From assembly GCA_026419655.1 (NCBI GenBank), contig JANZZA010000120.1:1-27050 (forward strand): DNA of 27,050 nucleotides, given 5' to 3'. This document shows, piece after piece, positions 1 through 6,396 of the stretch (positions are counted from its first letter, which is position 1; each line of letters opens with the position of its first letter). The notes under the pieces were generated by a model, which saw only the letters and a program-made list of their open reading frames with translations, was not told the origin of the DNA and ran no database searches. The translations under genes were made by a program, and so were the position numbers. This DNA is from Armatimonadota bacterium. Lineage in GTDB: Bacteria > Armatimonadota > Zipacnadia > Zipacnadales > FEN-943.

Positions 1-669
1 TATAAGAGGCAGCCCCTGAGGCCGCCGGCCGTCAATGCACGGGCCGTCGGCCAGGCTCTCGCCACGGATTTTAGCGTGTAGTTGCAGCAGTCCCCAGATG
101 ACGCTCTCCGGCCGGGGTGGACAGCCGGGCACGTATATGTCCACCGGGATGATGCGGTCTACACCCTTCACTACGCTGTAAGCGTCGCGGTAGAACCGTC
201 CGCCGGAGATTGCGCAGTTGCCCAGCGCCACCACGTATCTGGGCTCGGGCATCTGATGATACAGCCGCTCCAGGGCTGGCGCCATCTTGACAGTTACCGT
301 ACCGGCGACCAACATGGCGTCAGCCTGCCGTGGCGTGGCCCGCATTATCATACCGAAGCGGTCGAGGTCGTACCGCGAGGCCGCGGCTGCCATGAGGCCC
401 TCGATGGCGCAGCATGCAAGCCCAAATTGCATCGGCCAAAGCGAGCAAGCCCGACCGATGTTCAGCACTTCGTCGGCCAGCCTTATGAAAAGCACGGCCA
501 GGGAGTTGTCGGCATAGCGGCGGGCGATTTTGCGCACTGGCTCGCCGATGAGCCTTTTCAGTCTCTGCTCGTCTATGCGCTCCGTGGCCCGGCCCGCCAG
601 AGAATCCAGCCACCGCCGCAGCTCTTCCTCGTTAAGCCTCTCGACGAGCCTGCGGCGCTTTATGCCCAT
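1..669 (-). CDS. nuoB: NADH-quinone oxidoreductase subunit B (partial, C-terminus off the left edge)
   Basis: NuoB is the peripheral-arm subunit of complex I that carries the terminal [4Fe-4S] cluster N2, next to the quinone site. I translated the minus strand from the ATG at 669-667, which overlaps the nuoA stop (660-662) by a few bases, so the two are translationally coupled. The frame stays open for 223 codons to the window edge. The N2 ligands are visible: a tandem Cys pair in FGLACCAIEG (residues 86-87), Cys in LGNCAISGG, and Cys in YVPGCPPRPE. The family block ATPRQADAMLVAGTVTVKMAP is also present. About 85 residues precede the Cys pair, against roughly 62 in E. coli, and this extra N-terminus is rich in Arg and Glu. 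The rest of a nuo operon is expected beyond position 1. Identification is firm; only the 3' end is missing. Confidence 0.95.
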   Translation of the reverse strand, partial: MGIKRRRLVERLNEEELRRWLDSLAGRATERIDEQRLKRLIGEPVRKIARRYADNSLAVLFIRLADEVLNIGRACSLWPMQFGLACCAIEGLMAAAASRYDLDRFGMIMRATPRQADAMLVAGTVTVKMAPALERLYHQMPEPRYVVALGNCAISGGRFYRDAYSVVKGVDRIIPVDIYVPGCPPRPESVIWGLLQLHAKIRGESLADGPCIDGRRPQGLPLI

Positions 670-1046
670 TCCAGGTCACCCTTGCGCCAGGCGTAGACCA
701 GGCCGACCAGAAGGATTGCGATAAAGATAACCATTTCTATGAGCGCCAAGGGGCCGAGAGCGGATGCTTTCACCAGGTCCTTATATGCGACGGCCCAGGG
801 GAACAGGAAGATGGCCTCGACTTCGAAGACCACGAAAATGAGAGCGATGACGTAGTAGCGCACAAAGACCTGGCCCCAGGCAGGTCCGATGGGGTCCATG
901 CCGCACTCATAGGTTAGCTGCTTCTCGTCATAAGGGTCAGCCGGCCGCAGGAGCCAGGCAAACACCAAGGCTCCGGCCGCCATTATGAGGCCGAAAGCGA
1001 GATAGGTCACCACCGGGCCGTAGACGACGATTTGTGAGGGCGCCAT
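660..1046 (-). CDS. nuoA: NADH-quinone oxidoreductase subunit A
   Basis: NuoA is a small membrane subunit of complex I. The 128-residue length and three hydrophobic helices (about residues 8-30, 62-84 and 94-116) match the family. The conserved loop with the single Cys is present (KQLTYECGMDPIGPAW, about residues 42-57), followed by the typical helix-2 sequence RYYVIALIFVVFEVEAIFLF and the ending YAWRKGDLEW. The ATG at 1046 is chosen because it starts at the usual family position, although no clear Shine-Dalgarno precedes it. The gene is the first of the nuo unit, and its stop overlaps the nuoB start. A good promoter lies about 50-80 bp upstream. Confidence 0.95.
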   Translation of the reverse strand: MAPSQIVVYGPVVTYLAFGLIMAAGALVFAWLLRPADPYDEKQLTYECGMDPIGPAWGQVFVRYYVIALIFVVFEVEAIFLFPWAVAYKDLVKASALGPLALIEMVIFIAILLVGLVYAWRKGDLEWA

Positions 1047-1096
1047 AATATGTGAACATAATCACAAAGTCTCGCCGCCCGCTCACCAGCCGTTTC

Positions 1097-1126
1097 AGTA
1101 TAGACATGCTGGGCTCGCCCTGTCAA
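1097..1126 (-). promoter_or_regulatory. sigma70-type promoter of the nuo genes
   Basis: On the minus strand TTGACA (1126-1121) is followed after 18 bp by TATACT (1102-1097). The -35 box matches consensus exactly and the -10 box at five of six positions. Transcription would start near 1090, giving a leader of about 45 nt before nuoA. The leader shows no convincing Shine-Dalgarno. Confidence 0.65.
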
Positions 1127-1133
1127 ACCCCCT

Positions 1134-1248
1134 CTCTTTTGCGCGGGCTTCTGGCTCACTCGTCTGCCGCGCGGGAGCAGCGGCATAAAGGCACGATGCT
1201 GCCGGCTCGCTCCCTCTATTCTGCGCGAGTTTCTCGCTCACTTATCTG
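1134..1248. repeat. imperfect 33-bp direct repeat
   Basis: Positions 1134-1166 and 1216-1248 align without gaps with 26 of 33 identical bases; the shared core includes ttgcgcg or ctgcgcg and gctcact. The start-to-start distance is 82 bp. Nothing here looks coding. The second copy abuts the inverted-repeat element at 1249. Function unknown. Confidence 0.4.
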
Positions 1249-1368
1249 AGACCGTCGCAAAAATTGCTTTCCCGGCACCCGGGTGCAGTCGCAGGTGAAA
1301 GATCGTGCGCACAGCGTTGGATACTATTCTCGCTCCGAATAAGCCAACACCAGCTCTTGCAACAGTCC
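1249..1368. repeat. about 120-bp inverted-repeat (MITE-like) element, degenerate copy
   Basis: The left end gaccgtcgcaaaaa (1250-1263) and the reverse complement of the right end, gactgttgcaagag (1367-1354), match at 10 of 14 positions, mostly with transitions between them. Both resemble the perfect ends of the element at 4967-5085, and the lengths agree (120 versus 119 bp). The bases tatct occur at 1243-1247 and 1370-1374, one base outside each end, as a possible target duplication. Inside are a perfect 12-bp palindrome gcacccgggtgc (1275-1286) and a hairpin with arms gttgg (1316-1320) and ccaac (1344-1348). No coding capacity. Confidence 0.5.
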
Positions 1369-1617
1369 CTATCTTGACCCTCCGCGCACTGTGGCAGTTC
1401 AGCACAGGTGGGCTACGCCTCGAAGGCCCCGGGGCCCACTCATGTTGGCACAGACCTGTACGGGTGCCGGTCGAGCATCATCCTGACGCACGAAAACGGC
1501 GCGAAAAACTCTGGATGCCAAGTCTGTGAGAGAACCCATTACAGAGGGCTGCCGCCAGATAAAGGCGGCAATGGAACATTTCCGAGGTACTCGAGGAGGG
1601 GGAAGGGAATCGCTGGG

Positions 1618-1736
1618 CAGTTGTCGCAGAAGCCGTTATAGGCCTATCTGTGGTGTTGAAGGGGTACATAGCTGTGCGCCTGGCCCTTTGCCTGGCTCGC
1701 TTGCCAGGGCCGCTGAGACGGCTTCTGCAACGGCCA
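1618..1736. repeat. possible further 119-bp inverted-repeat element
   Basis: Near-identical inverted arms, tgtcgcagaagccgt at the left (from about 1623) and cgttgcagaagccgt read inward from the right (about 1732-1718), agree at 13 of 15 positions. They resemble the gttgcaaaa ends of the other elements, and the overall length is 119 bp. Nested inside is ggccct (1682-1687) with agggcc (1706-1711). A competing pairing joins ccctttgcctgg (1684-1695) to ccaggcaaggg (1734-1744). No clear target duplication is seen, so this could be a decayed copy or an unrelated structured segment. Confidence 0.3.
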
Positions 1737-1988
1737 GGCAAGGGAACAGTTTCTCAGACACTTATCCATGGTGCCGGGAAGTTGTGATGTGCCTGTTGGA
1801 AGAGATGGCGCAGGCCTATCGGAGTTAGAGAGAGTACAGTGCTGCGTGCTTGGTTTTTACTCGAGTTCACCTGTTGCGGTCGCTCAGGCGGCTTTTGCAG
1901 AAGTTACGGGAGAGAAACGTTTCGGCGGCGCTTGGCGCGGGGTAAGAGAATCGTGAGGGCATGGGACCATTCGTGCCGGGTCGTTTTA

Positions 1989-2017
1989 TTGACGAGAGGC
2001 TGGGGTGGTGGTAGAGT
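1989..2017 (+). promoter_or_regulatory. candidate recR promoter
   Basis: TTGACG (1989-1994) and TAGAGT (2012-2017) are separated by 17 bp. Five of six and four of six positions match consensus. A start near 2024 would give a leader of about 90 nt that contains the hairpin at 2071-2093. Confidence 0.4.
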
Positions 2018-2070
2018 TGCACTCTGGTCTCGGTGAGGGTGCTGTCGGCGCGTCTACCCATACGGCAGGC

Positions 2071-2093
2071 CGAGGCATGGTGCCATGGCCTCG
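2071..2093 (+). other. hairpin in the recR leader
   Basis: The sequence cgaggcatgg-tg-ccatggcctcg folds with paired arms and one bulged G. It is not followed by a T tract, so it is not an intrinsic terminator. It could influence recR translation or be a relic; role unknown. Confidence 0.3.
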
Positions 2094-2115
2094 CCAGGGG
2101 TGCTATTAGAAGCCT

Positions 2116-2721
2116 GTGGCGTATTTTCCTGAACCGGTAAGAAGGTTATTTGAAGAGTTGGAGCGCCTGCCGGGCATTGGGCCTAAGTCAGCCCAGCGGT
2201 TGGCGCTTTATCTGCTGCAGGCGCCAGAAGAGGATGTGGACCGGCTGGCAGAAGCTCTTGTGGGTGCCAAGCGACTGGTTCGGCGGTGCTCGGCGTGTTT
2301 CAACTGGGCCACTGCCGAGTTGTGCGAAATCTGCGCTGACCCATACCGTGACAAGACAGTCATTTGCGTCGTGGAGCAGCCGATTGACGTAGCTGCGGTC
2401 GAGCGGTCAGGAGAATATCGCGGCCTGTATCACGTTCTTGAGGGCGCGCTAAATCCTGTGCTGGGCGTGGGGCCAGAGAATTTGAGGCTGGCAGAACTAC
2501 TGCAGCGAGTGCGCGACCTGCAACCGGCGGAAGTAATCCTTGCGACGAGCCCCACAGTTGAAGGAGACGCTACCGCGGAGTATATTCGTGGAGAACTGGA
2601 GAGGGGCGGAGGCGTGAAGGTGACTCGAATAGCCTTGGGGCTGCCCGTCGGGGCAGACCTTGACTACGCTGACCAGGTGACGTTAGCGCGCGCTTTGCGC
2701 GGCCGGCGGCCAATGGAATAG
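2116..2721 (+). CDS. recR: Recombination protein RecR
   Basis: RecR acts with RecF and RecO in the cytoplasm to load RecA at single-strand gaps. The 201-residue length is standard. In order: a helix-hairpin-helix region with LPGIGPKSAQRLA (residues 18-30); a C4 zinc finger with Cys 58, 61, 70 and 73 (spacing 2-8-2); a Toprim region (VICVVEQPIDVAAVE, about 82-96, then YHVLEGALNP and TSPTVEGDATA); and the C-terminal segment GLPVGADLDYADQVTLARAL. The start is GTG at 2116, with only a weak agaag upstream. The next gene is por, and no DNA polymerase III tau gene is adjacent, which differs from the common dnaX-ybaB-recR order. Confidence 0.97.
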   Translation: MAYFPEPVRRLFEELERLPGIGPKSAQRLALYLLQAPEEDVDRLAEALVGAKRLVRRCSACFNWATAELCEICADPYRDKTVICVVEQPIDVAAVERSGEYRGLYHVLEGALNPVLGVGPENLRLAELLQRVRDLQPAEVILATSPTVEGDATAEYIRGELERGGGVKVTRIALGLPVGADLDYADQVTLARALRGRRPME

Positions 2722-2745
2722 CTACCAGGGCCTGCTCCCTAGAGG

Positions 2746-2775
2746 TTGTCAGTTTCTCAGCTCGATAGCTGACAA
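2746..2775 (+). other. hairpin between recR and porG
   Basis: Arms TTGTCAG (2746-2752) and CTGACAA (2769-2775) are a perfect 7-bp inverted repeat, with agct/agct also able to pair in the loop. No T tract follows, so this is at best a weak terminator of recR or a leader structure or operator for the por operon. Confidence 0.3.
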
Positions 2776-2849
2776 GATGCAAGGGGAGTACGTGTGCCTC
2801 TCGGGGAGTGCCGTCGGCTGGGCCCCAGCGCGTACAAGGAGGATATGAC

Positions 2850-3425
2850 ATGGCGCAATTGTTAGAGGTAAGGTGGCATGGCAGGGGTGGCCAGGGGGCA
2901 AAGACGGCAGGATACATCCTTGCTGTTGCTGCCGCCGAGCAAGGCAAGCAAGTGCAGGCGTTTCCGGAGTATGGCGCAGAGCGTCGGGGTGCTCCCCTGC
3001 GCTCCTACGTGCGCATCTCGGACCGACCGATCCGGTTGCGTTGCTCGGTGCGGCGACCGGAAATTGTTATTGTCCTCGACCCTTCCCTCGTGGAGAGCGA
3101 GAATGTGGCGGACGGCATTGTTCCTGGTGGGCTGATACTGGTGAACACCAGCGAAAGTCCATCACGGGTGCGGGCAAAAATCGGCCAGCCCGACGTAAAA
3201 ATTGCCACCGTTGACGCCAATGCAATCTCCATGGAAACCATCGGCCGACCGATACCCAACACTCCAATGCTGGGCGCCCTGGCCAGGCTCCGCCCCGACG
3301 TTGTGACGCTGGAGGCTGCCGAAGCTGCCGTCAAGGCCACGTTGGGCGAGAAGTTATCCGCAGATATCATTGAGCGAAACGTCCAAGCCGTAGGCCGGGC
3401 ATATCAGGAGGTACAGGTAGAATGA
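2850..3425 (+). CDS. porG: 2-oxoacid (pyruvate-type):ferredoxin oxidoreductase, gamma subunit
   Basis: This is the gamma subunit of the four-subunit ferredoxin oxidoreductase that decarboxylates a 2-oxoacid to acyl-CoA and reduces ferredoxin. The product is 191 residues, usual for the family. It begins with the hallmark VRWHGRGGQGAKTAG (residues 7-21), followed by FPEYGAERRGAPLRSYVRIS and a Rossmann-like core (EIVIVLDPSL). The ATG at 2850 follows a strong aaggagg (about 2836-2842); an open stretch from 2808 upstream lacks family similarity and is not used. Its stop overlaps the porD start by four bases (ATGA). The order gamma-delta-alpha-beta is the classical archaeal/bacterial POR arrangement. 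Whether the substrate is pyruvate or another oxoacid cannot be settled by eye, but the delta-alpha architecture favours pyruvate. Confidence 0.93.
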   Translation: MAQLLEVRWHGRGGQGAKTAGYILAVAAAEQGKQVQAFPEYGAERRGAPLRSYVRISDRPIRLRCSVRRPEIVIVLDPSLVESENVADGIVPGGLILVNTSESPSRVRAKIGQPDVKIATVDANAISMETIGRPIPNTPMLGALARLRPDVVTLEAAEAAVKATLGEKLSADIIERNVQAVGRAYQEVQVE

Positions 3426-3757
3426 GTGACGAGCCGCGCGTATATCCGCCAGACACAGGCTGGAAGGATTTGGCCCCCGGCGGCATTGTCCCCCAGGCAG
3501 GTAACGCTGAATGTTATTCTGTGGCCGGGTGGCGCCTGGTCCATCCGGTGCGCGACAACGAGGCTTGTATTGACTGTCTTTTCTGCTGGCTTTATTGCCC
3601 CGATAGCGCCATCTTACAGGAAGGTGGGTCCGTCAAGGGCAAGCCCATTGACATGGTGCACTGCAAGGGCTGTGGGGTTTGCGCTGCCGTGTGCCCAAAG
3701 GAATGCATTAAGATGGTGCCGGAGAGCGAGGCCGCGGAGCAGGGGCAGACCGGCTAA
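3422..3757 (+). CDS. porD: 2-oxoacid (pyruvate-type):ferredoxin oxidoreductase, delta subunit
   Basis: A 111-residue ferredoxin-type subunit carrying two [4Fe-4S] clusters that pass electrons from the thiamine site to external ferredoxin. Two CxxCxxCxxxC motifs are intact: Cys 49, 52, 55, 59 (ACIDCLFCWLYCP) and Cys 81, 84, 87, 91 (HCKGCGVCAAVCP). The N-terminal 45 residues, including GWRLVHPVRD, match the POR delta family rather than generic ferredoxins. The start overlaps the porG stop, and the next gene follows after 12 bp. Confidence 0.94.
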   Translation: MSDEPRVYPPDTGWKDLAPGGIVPQAGNAECYSVAGWRLVHPVRDNEACIDCLFCWLYCPDSAILQEGGSVKGKPIDMVHCKGCGVCAAVCPKECIKMVPESEAAEQGQTG

Positions 3758-3769
3758 GGAGGATGCATC

Positions 3770-4951
3770 GTGGGAAAGCTCATTCCTATGGAAGGCAATC
3801 AGGCCGTGGCTGAAGCCATGCGACAAATAAACCCGGACGTGGTAGCGGCCTATCCCATCACGCCCTCCACGGAAGCCGTGCAAATCTTCGCGCGATTCGT
3901 GGCGGACGGGCTTGTGGACACCAATTACGTGGCCGTGGAGAGCGAGCACTCAGCGATGTCGGCGTGCATAGCCGCCAGTCTTGCAGGGGCGCGGGTCATG
4001 AACGTTACTGCGGCTCAGGGGCTGGCGCTCATGTGGGAAATGCTTTACATCGCAGCGTCTATGCGCACGCCCGTGGTCTTGTCTGTGGCTAACCGCGCAC
4101 TGTCCGGCAATATCAACATACACTGCGACCATTCAGACGCGATGGGCGCTCGCGATGCCGGCTGGATACAGCTCTGGGGCGAGAACGTCCAGGAAGCTTA
4201 CGACAATCTCATCCAGGCAGTGGTCATAGGAGAGCGGCGCGACGTTCGCCTGCCAGTGATGAACAACTACGACGGCTTCCTGGTGAGCCATAGCTACGAG
4301 TTAATGGAGCTGGAGGAGGACGCCGCGGTCAGGGAATTTGTCGGCGAGCCAGTCTACGTCCGGCCCATGCTGGACGTGAGCAATCCCTATACGGTGGGTG
4401 CGCTGGACCTCTGGGACTTCTACCACGAGCACAAGCGTGGACAATGGGAAGCTTACGGGCCTGCCAAGCAGGCGGTGGTCGAGGTTGGGCAGGCCTTTGG
4501 GGAGCGCTTTGGGCGCTACTATGGGCTGCTTGACCCGTATTACCTCGATGACGCCGACTTGGTGATAGTTGCCCTCGGCTCGACGGCAGGAACCATCAAG
4601 GATGTCGTGGAGCAGCGACGGGAGCGAGGTGAGAAGGCTGGCCTTCTCAAGATCAGGTGTTTTCGTCCTTTCCCGCTGGAAGAAGTCGCCGATGCCCTCT
4701 CCAGCGCCAAAGCAGTCGCTGTGATGGACCGGGCGGCTGGGTTTGGGTCTGGCTGGGGGACTGTGTACCCCGAGATTTTGACGGCCCTCTATCACAAGGG
4801 CTTAGTGTTGCCGACGGTTGATTACATCTATGGCCTGGGCGGTCGCATGATTCTGCCCGAGGAAATCCATCAGGTCTACGACGAGCTGGCCCAGGTTGCA
4901 GCAGCAGGAGGCACCGCAGAACCCCTGCGCTGGCTGGGCGTGCGCGTATGA
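3770..4951 (+). CDS. porA: 2-oxoacid (pyruvate-type):ferredoxin oxidoreductase, alpha subunit
   Basis: The alpha subunit of the POR complex; 393 residues, family-typical. The N-terminal pyrimidine-binding domain shows MEGNQAVAEAMRQINPDVVAAYPITPSTEAVQ (within residues 7-38) and EHSAMSACIAASLAGARVMNVTAAQGL. The central part has PVVLSVANRALSGNINIHCDHSD, and the C-terminal transketolase-like domain has VIVALGSTAGTIKDVV and LLKIRCFRPFPLEEV. The start is GTG at 3770 after taaggagg (about 3755-3762); the ATG at 3763 is out of frame. The gene is followed by 151 bp before porB, most of it the inserted element at 4967-5085. Confidence 0.95.
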   Translation: MGKLIPMEGNQAVAEAMRQINPDVVAAYPITPSTEAVQIFARFVADGLVDTNYVAVESEHSAMSACIAASLAGARVMNVTAAQGLALMWEMLYIAASMRTPVVLSVANRALSGNINIHCDHSDAMGARDAGWIQLWGENVQEAYDNLIQAVVIGERRDVRLPVMNNYDGFLVSHSYELMELEEDAAVREFVGEPVYVRPMLDVSNPYTVGALDLWDFYHEHKRGQWEAYGPAKQAVVEVGQAFGERFGRYYGLLDPYYLDDADLVIVALGSTAGTIKDVVEQRRERGEKAGLLKIRCFRPFPLEEVADALSSAKAVAVMDRAAGFGSGWGTVYPEILTALYHKGLVLPTVDYIYGLGGRMILPEEIHQVYDELAQVAAAGGTAEPLRWLGVRV

Positions 4952-4966
4952 AGCGAAAACAGGAGG

Positions 4967-5085
4967 TGACTGTTGCAAAACCTTCTTTTCGCAGGCGAGT
5001 CGCTCCCACCCAGTATCAGTTGCTGGCATAAATCTGTGCGGTCTCCGGGCTGGGAGCTACGTCGAGGTGAGTTTTGCAACAGTCT
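4967..5085. mobile_element. 119-bp MITE-like element between porA and porB
   Basis: Perfect 14-bp terminal inverted repeats, gactgttgcaaaac (4968-4981) and gttttgcaacagtc (5071-5084), bound a 119-bp segment. It is flanked flush on both sides by the 7-bp direct repeat caggagg (4960-4966 and 5086-5092), as expected for a target-site duplication. An inner inverted repeat, gctccca (5002-5008) with tgggagc (5051-5057), lets the whole unit fold into a nested hairpin. It has no transposase, so it would have to be moved in trans. The duplicated target is the Shine-Dalgarno of porB. Removing the element plus one repeat would restore a normal 25-nt porA-porB gap. Similar units lie at 1249-1368 and 19835-19954. 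Confidence 0.75.
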
Positions 5086-5102
5086 CAGGAGGAGAAATCC
5101 CG

Positions 5103-6050
5103 ATGCCTAAGAGTATAAAGCAACTTACCGAAGCTCCACAGCGTATTACCGGCGGACACCGCCTTTGCCCCGGTTGTGCTGAGCCGACGATTGTGCGCCA
5201 GGTGCTGATGGCCGCTGGCGACCGGCCCATCATCGCTGCCAATGCGACCGGGTGCCTCGAAGTGTCGAGCAGTGTGTTCCCTTACACGGCGTGGAAGATA
5301 CCCTGGATTCACCTTGCCTTCGAGAATGCTGCTGCTGTCATCGCGGGCGTCGAGGCGGCATACCAGCAGTGGCGGCGCAAGGGCCTGATAGCGCCTGATG
5401 TGCGCTACGGCCTTGTGGCTTTCGCCGGGGACGGGGGCACCTATGACATTGGGCTTCAGGCCCTCTCCGGCATGGCCGAGCGCTGGCACGACTGTGTCTT
5501 TGTGTGCCTGAATAACGAAGCCTACATGAACACGGGTGTGCAGCGGTCTTCGGCTACTCCCTACGGGGCAAATACCACCACCAGCCCTGCGGGGCGCGTC
5601 ATCCCGGGCAAGCCAGTGCACCGCAAAGACCTCACAATGATAATGGCTGCTCACGACATTCCCTACGTGGCCCAGGTGGCACCGGCCTTACCGCCTCTGT
5701 GGCGCCACCTGATAAACGCTGCAGAAAAGGCCTTCGAGTACGAAGGGCCAGCTTTTCTCAACGTGCTTTCGCCCTGCCCGCTTGGGTGGATCCATGACTC
5801 TTCCCGCACGCCGGAAATAGCAAAACTTGCCGTGGACACGTGTTTCTGGCCCATCTATGAGGTTGACCACGGCGCCTGGAAGCTGCTGTACAAGCCCAAA
5901 GAGAAGCTGCCAATCGAGGCGTATCTGGAAACTCAGGGGCGCTTCAGACACCTGATGCGTGGGGACCAGGGCGCGCAGGTGCGGAAGGAAATGCAGGCCT
6001 GGGTGGACTACAAGTGGGAGCAGGTCTTGAAGCTCTGCGGCGAGGCGTAG
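5103..6050 (+). CDS. porB: 2-oxoacid (pyruvate-type):ferredoxin oxidoreductase, beta subunit
   Basis: The beta subunit binds thiamine diphosphate and a [4Fe-4S] cluster; 315 residues. Cluster Cys are seen at 22 and 25 (HRLCPGCAEP), at 51 (TGCLEVSS), and near the C-terminal third (SPCPLGW). The thiamine-diphosphate/Mg motif is FAGDGGTYDIGLQALSGM (about 108-125) with the downstream LNNEAYMNTGVQRSS. The ATG at 5103 follows aggagg (5087-5092) and starts exactly at the family N-terminus. The frame stays open back to 4896, but that extension is translated repeat element plus porA in another frame and is not part of the protein. An intrinsic terminator follows the gene. Confidence 0.95.
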   Translation: MPKSIKQLTEAPQRITGGHRLCPGCAEPTIVRQVLMAAGDRPIIAANATGCLEVSSSVFPYTAWKIPWIHLAFENAAAVIAGVEAAYQQWRRKGLIAPDVRYGLVAFAGDGGTYDIGLQALSGMAERWHDCVFVCLNNEAYMNTGVQRSSATPYGANTTTSPAGRVIPGKPVHRKDLTMIMAAHDIPYVAQVAPALPPLWRHLINAAEKAFEYEGPAFLNVLSPCPLGWIHDSSRTPEIAKLAVDTCFWPIYEVDHGAWKLLYKPKEKLPIEAYLETQGRFRHLMRGDQGAQVRKEMQAWVDYKWEQVLKLCGEA

Positions 6051-6113
6051 TACAGCCTGTCCTTGTTCAACGGAAAGCGCACCCCGACTCTCCATGGCTT
6101 TAGCGCCGTTTTC

Positions 6114-6148
6114 AACCGCCAGCGGCCTTTTGCTGCTGGCGGTTTTTT
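6114..6148 (+). terminator. intrinsic terminator of the por operon
   Basis: A 10-bp perfect stem, aaccgccagc (6114-6123) with gctggcggtt (6135-6144), closes an 11-nt loop and runs directly into six T residues (6143-6148). It lies 64 bp after the porB stop. Confidence 0.88.
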
Positions 6149-6396
6149 CTGAGCGCGTTTGCCCTGATTGCGAGGCCAGACGCATCAGAGATAACGCCAA
6201 AAAGCTTGCAGGGGACGCGTGGGAAGGACTACGTTATCCACGGTGTTTTCTCCCAGCAGCCTATCGCACACAGTGGCGGCTTTGGCGCCAGAGGACAGAA
6301 GTCGGCGCCCGAGGGCAGAGGTCGGCGTTAAGATAACTGGCTGCTGCGTCACCTCTAGAGTGCTGCGACGCGCGGCGTTTTGAGTGTACACTACAG
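6149..6396. other. intergenic region with a tandem direct repeat and a weak candidate promoter
   Basis: Two 17-bp direct repeats, 6291-6307 and 6311-6327, share 15 of 17 bases (pattern gagg-caga-gtcggcg) with a 20-bp period, about two helical turns. A weak promoter-like pair, TTGCAG (6206-6211) and TACGTT (6230-6235) with an 18-bp spacer, lies upstream. The repeat could bind a regulator of the downstream three-gene group. No gene is seen here. Confidence 0.35.

Larger units (their letters stand above)
1370..2115. other. gene-free stretch upstream of recR
   Basis: Roughly 745 bp with no reading frame that looks like protein on either strand; translations are rich in Arg, Gly, Cys and Ser with no recognisable family. 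I looked for the genes usually placed before recR (dnaX, a YbaB-type gene) and for the SRP RNA signature often found nearby, and saw neither. The stretch contains the inverted-repeat segment at 1618-1736, a candidate recR promoter and a hairpin at 2071-2093. Confidence 0.5.

Noticed and set aside
1790..1906. Possible fifth inverted-repeat element (left gcctgttggaaga, right cttttgcagaagtt)
   Set aside because: Each end matches the family at only about 10 of 13-14 positions, the length is off by a few bases, and no flanking direct repeat is seen. Chance is likely in this repeat-rich gap.
1370..2115. Search for SRP RNA, RNase P RNA or tmRNA in the gap before recR
   Set aside because: The conserved cores of these RNAs are not present; only unclassified hairpins were found.
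4896..5102. Upstream extension of the porB reading frame
   Set aside because: It is translated porA 3' end plus repeat element. The family N-terminus and the Shine-Dalgarno both point to ATG 5103.
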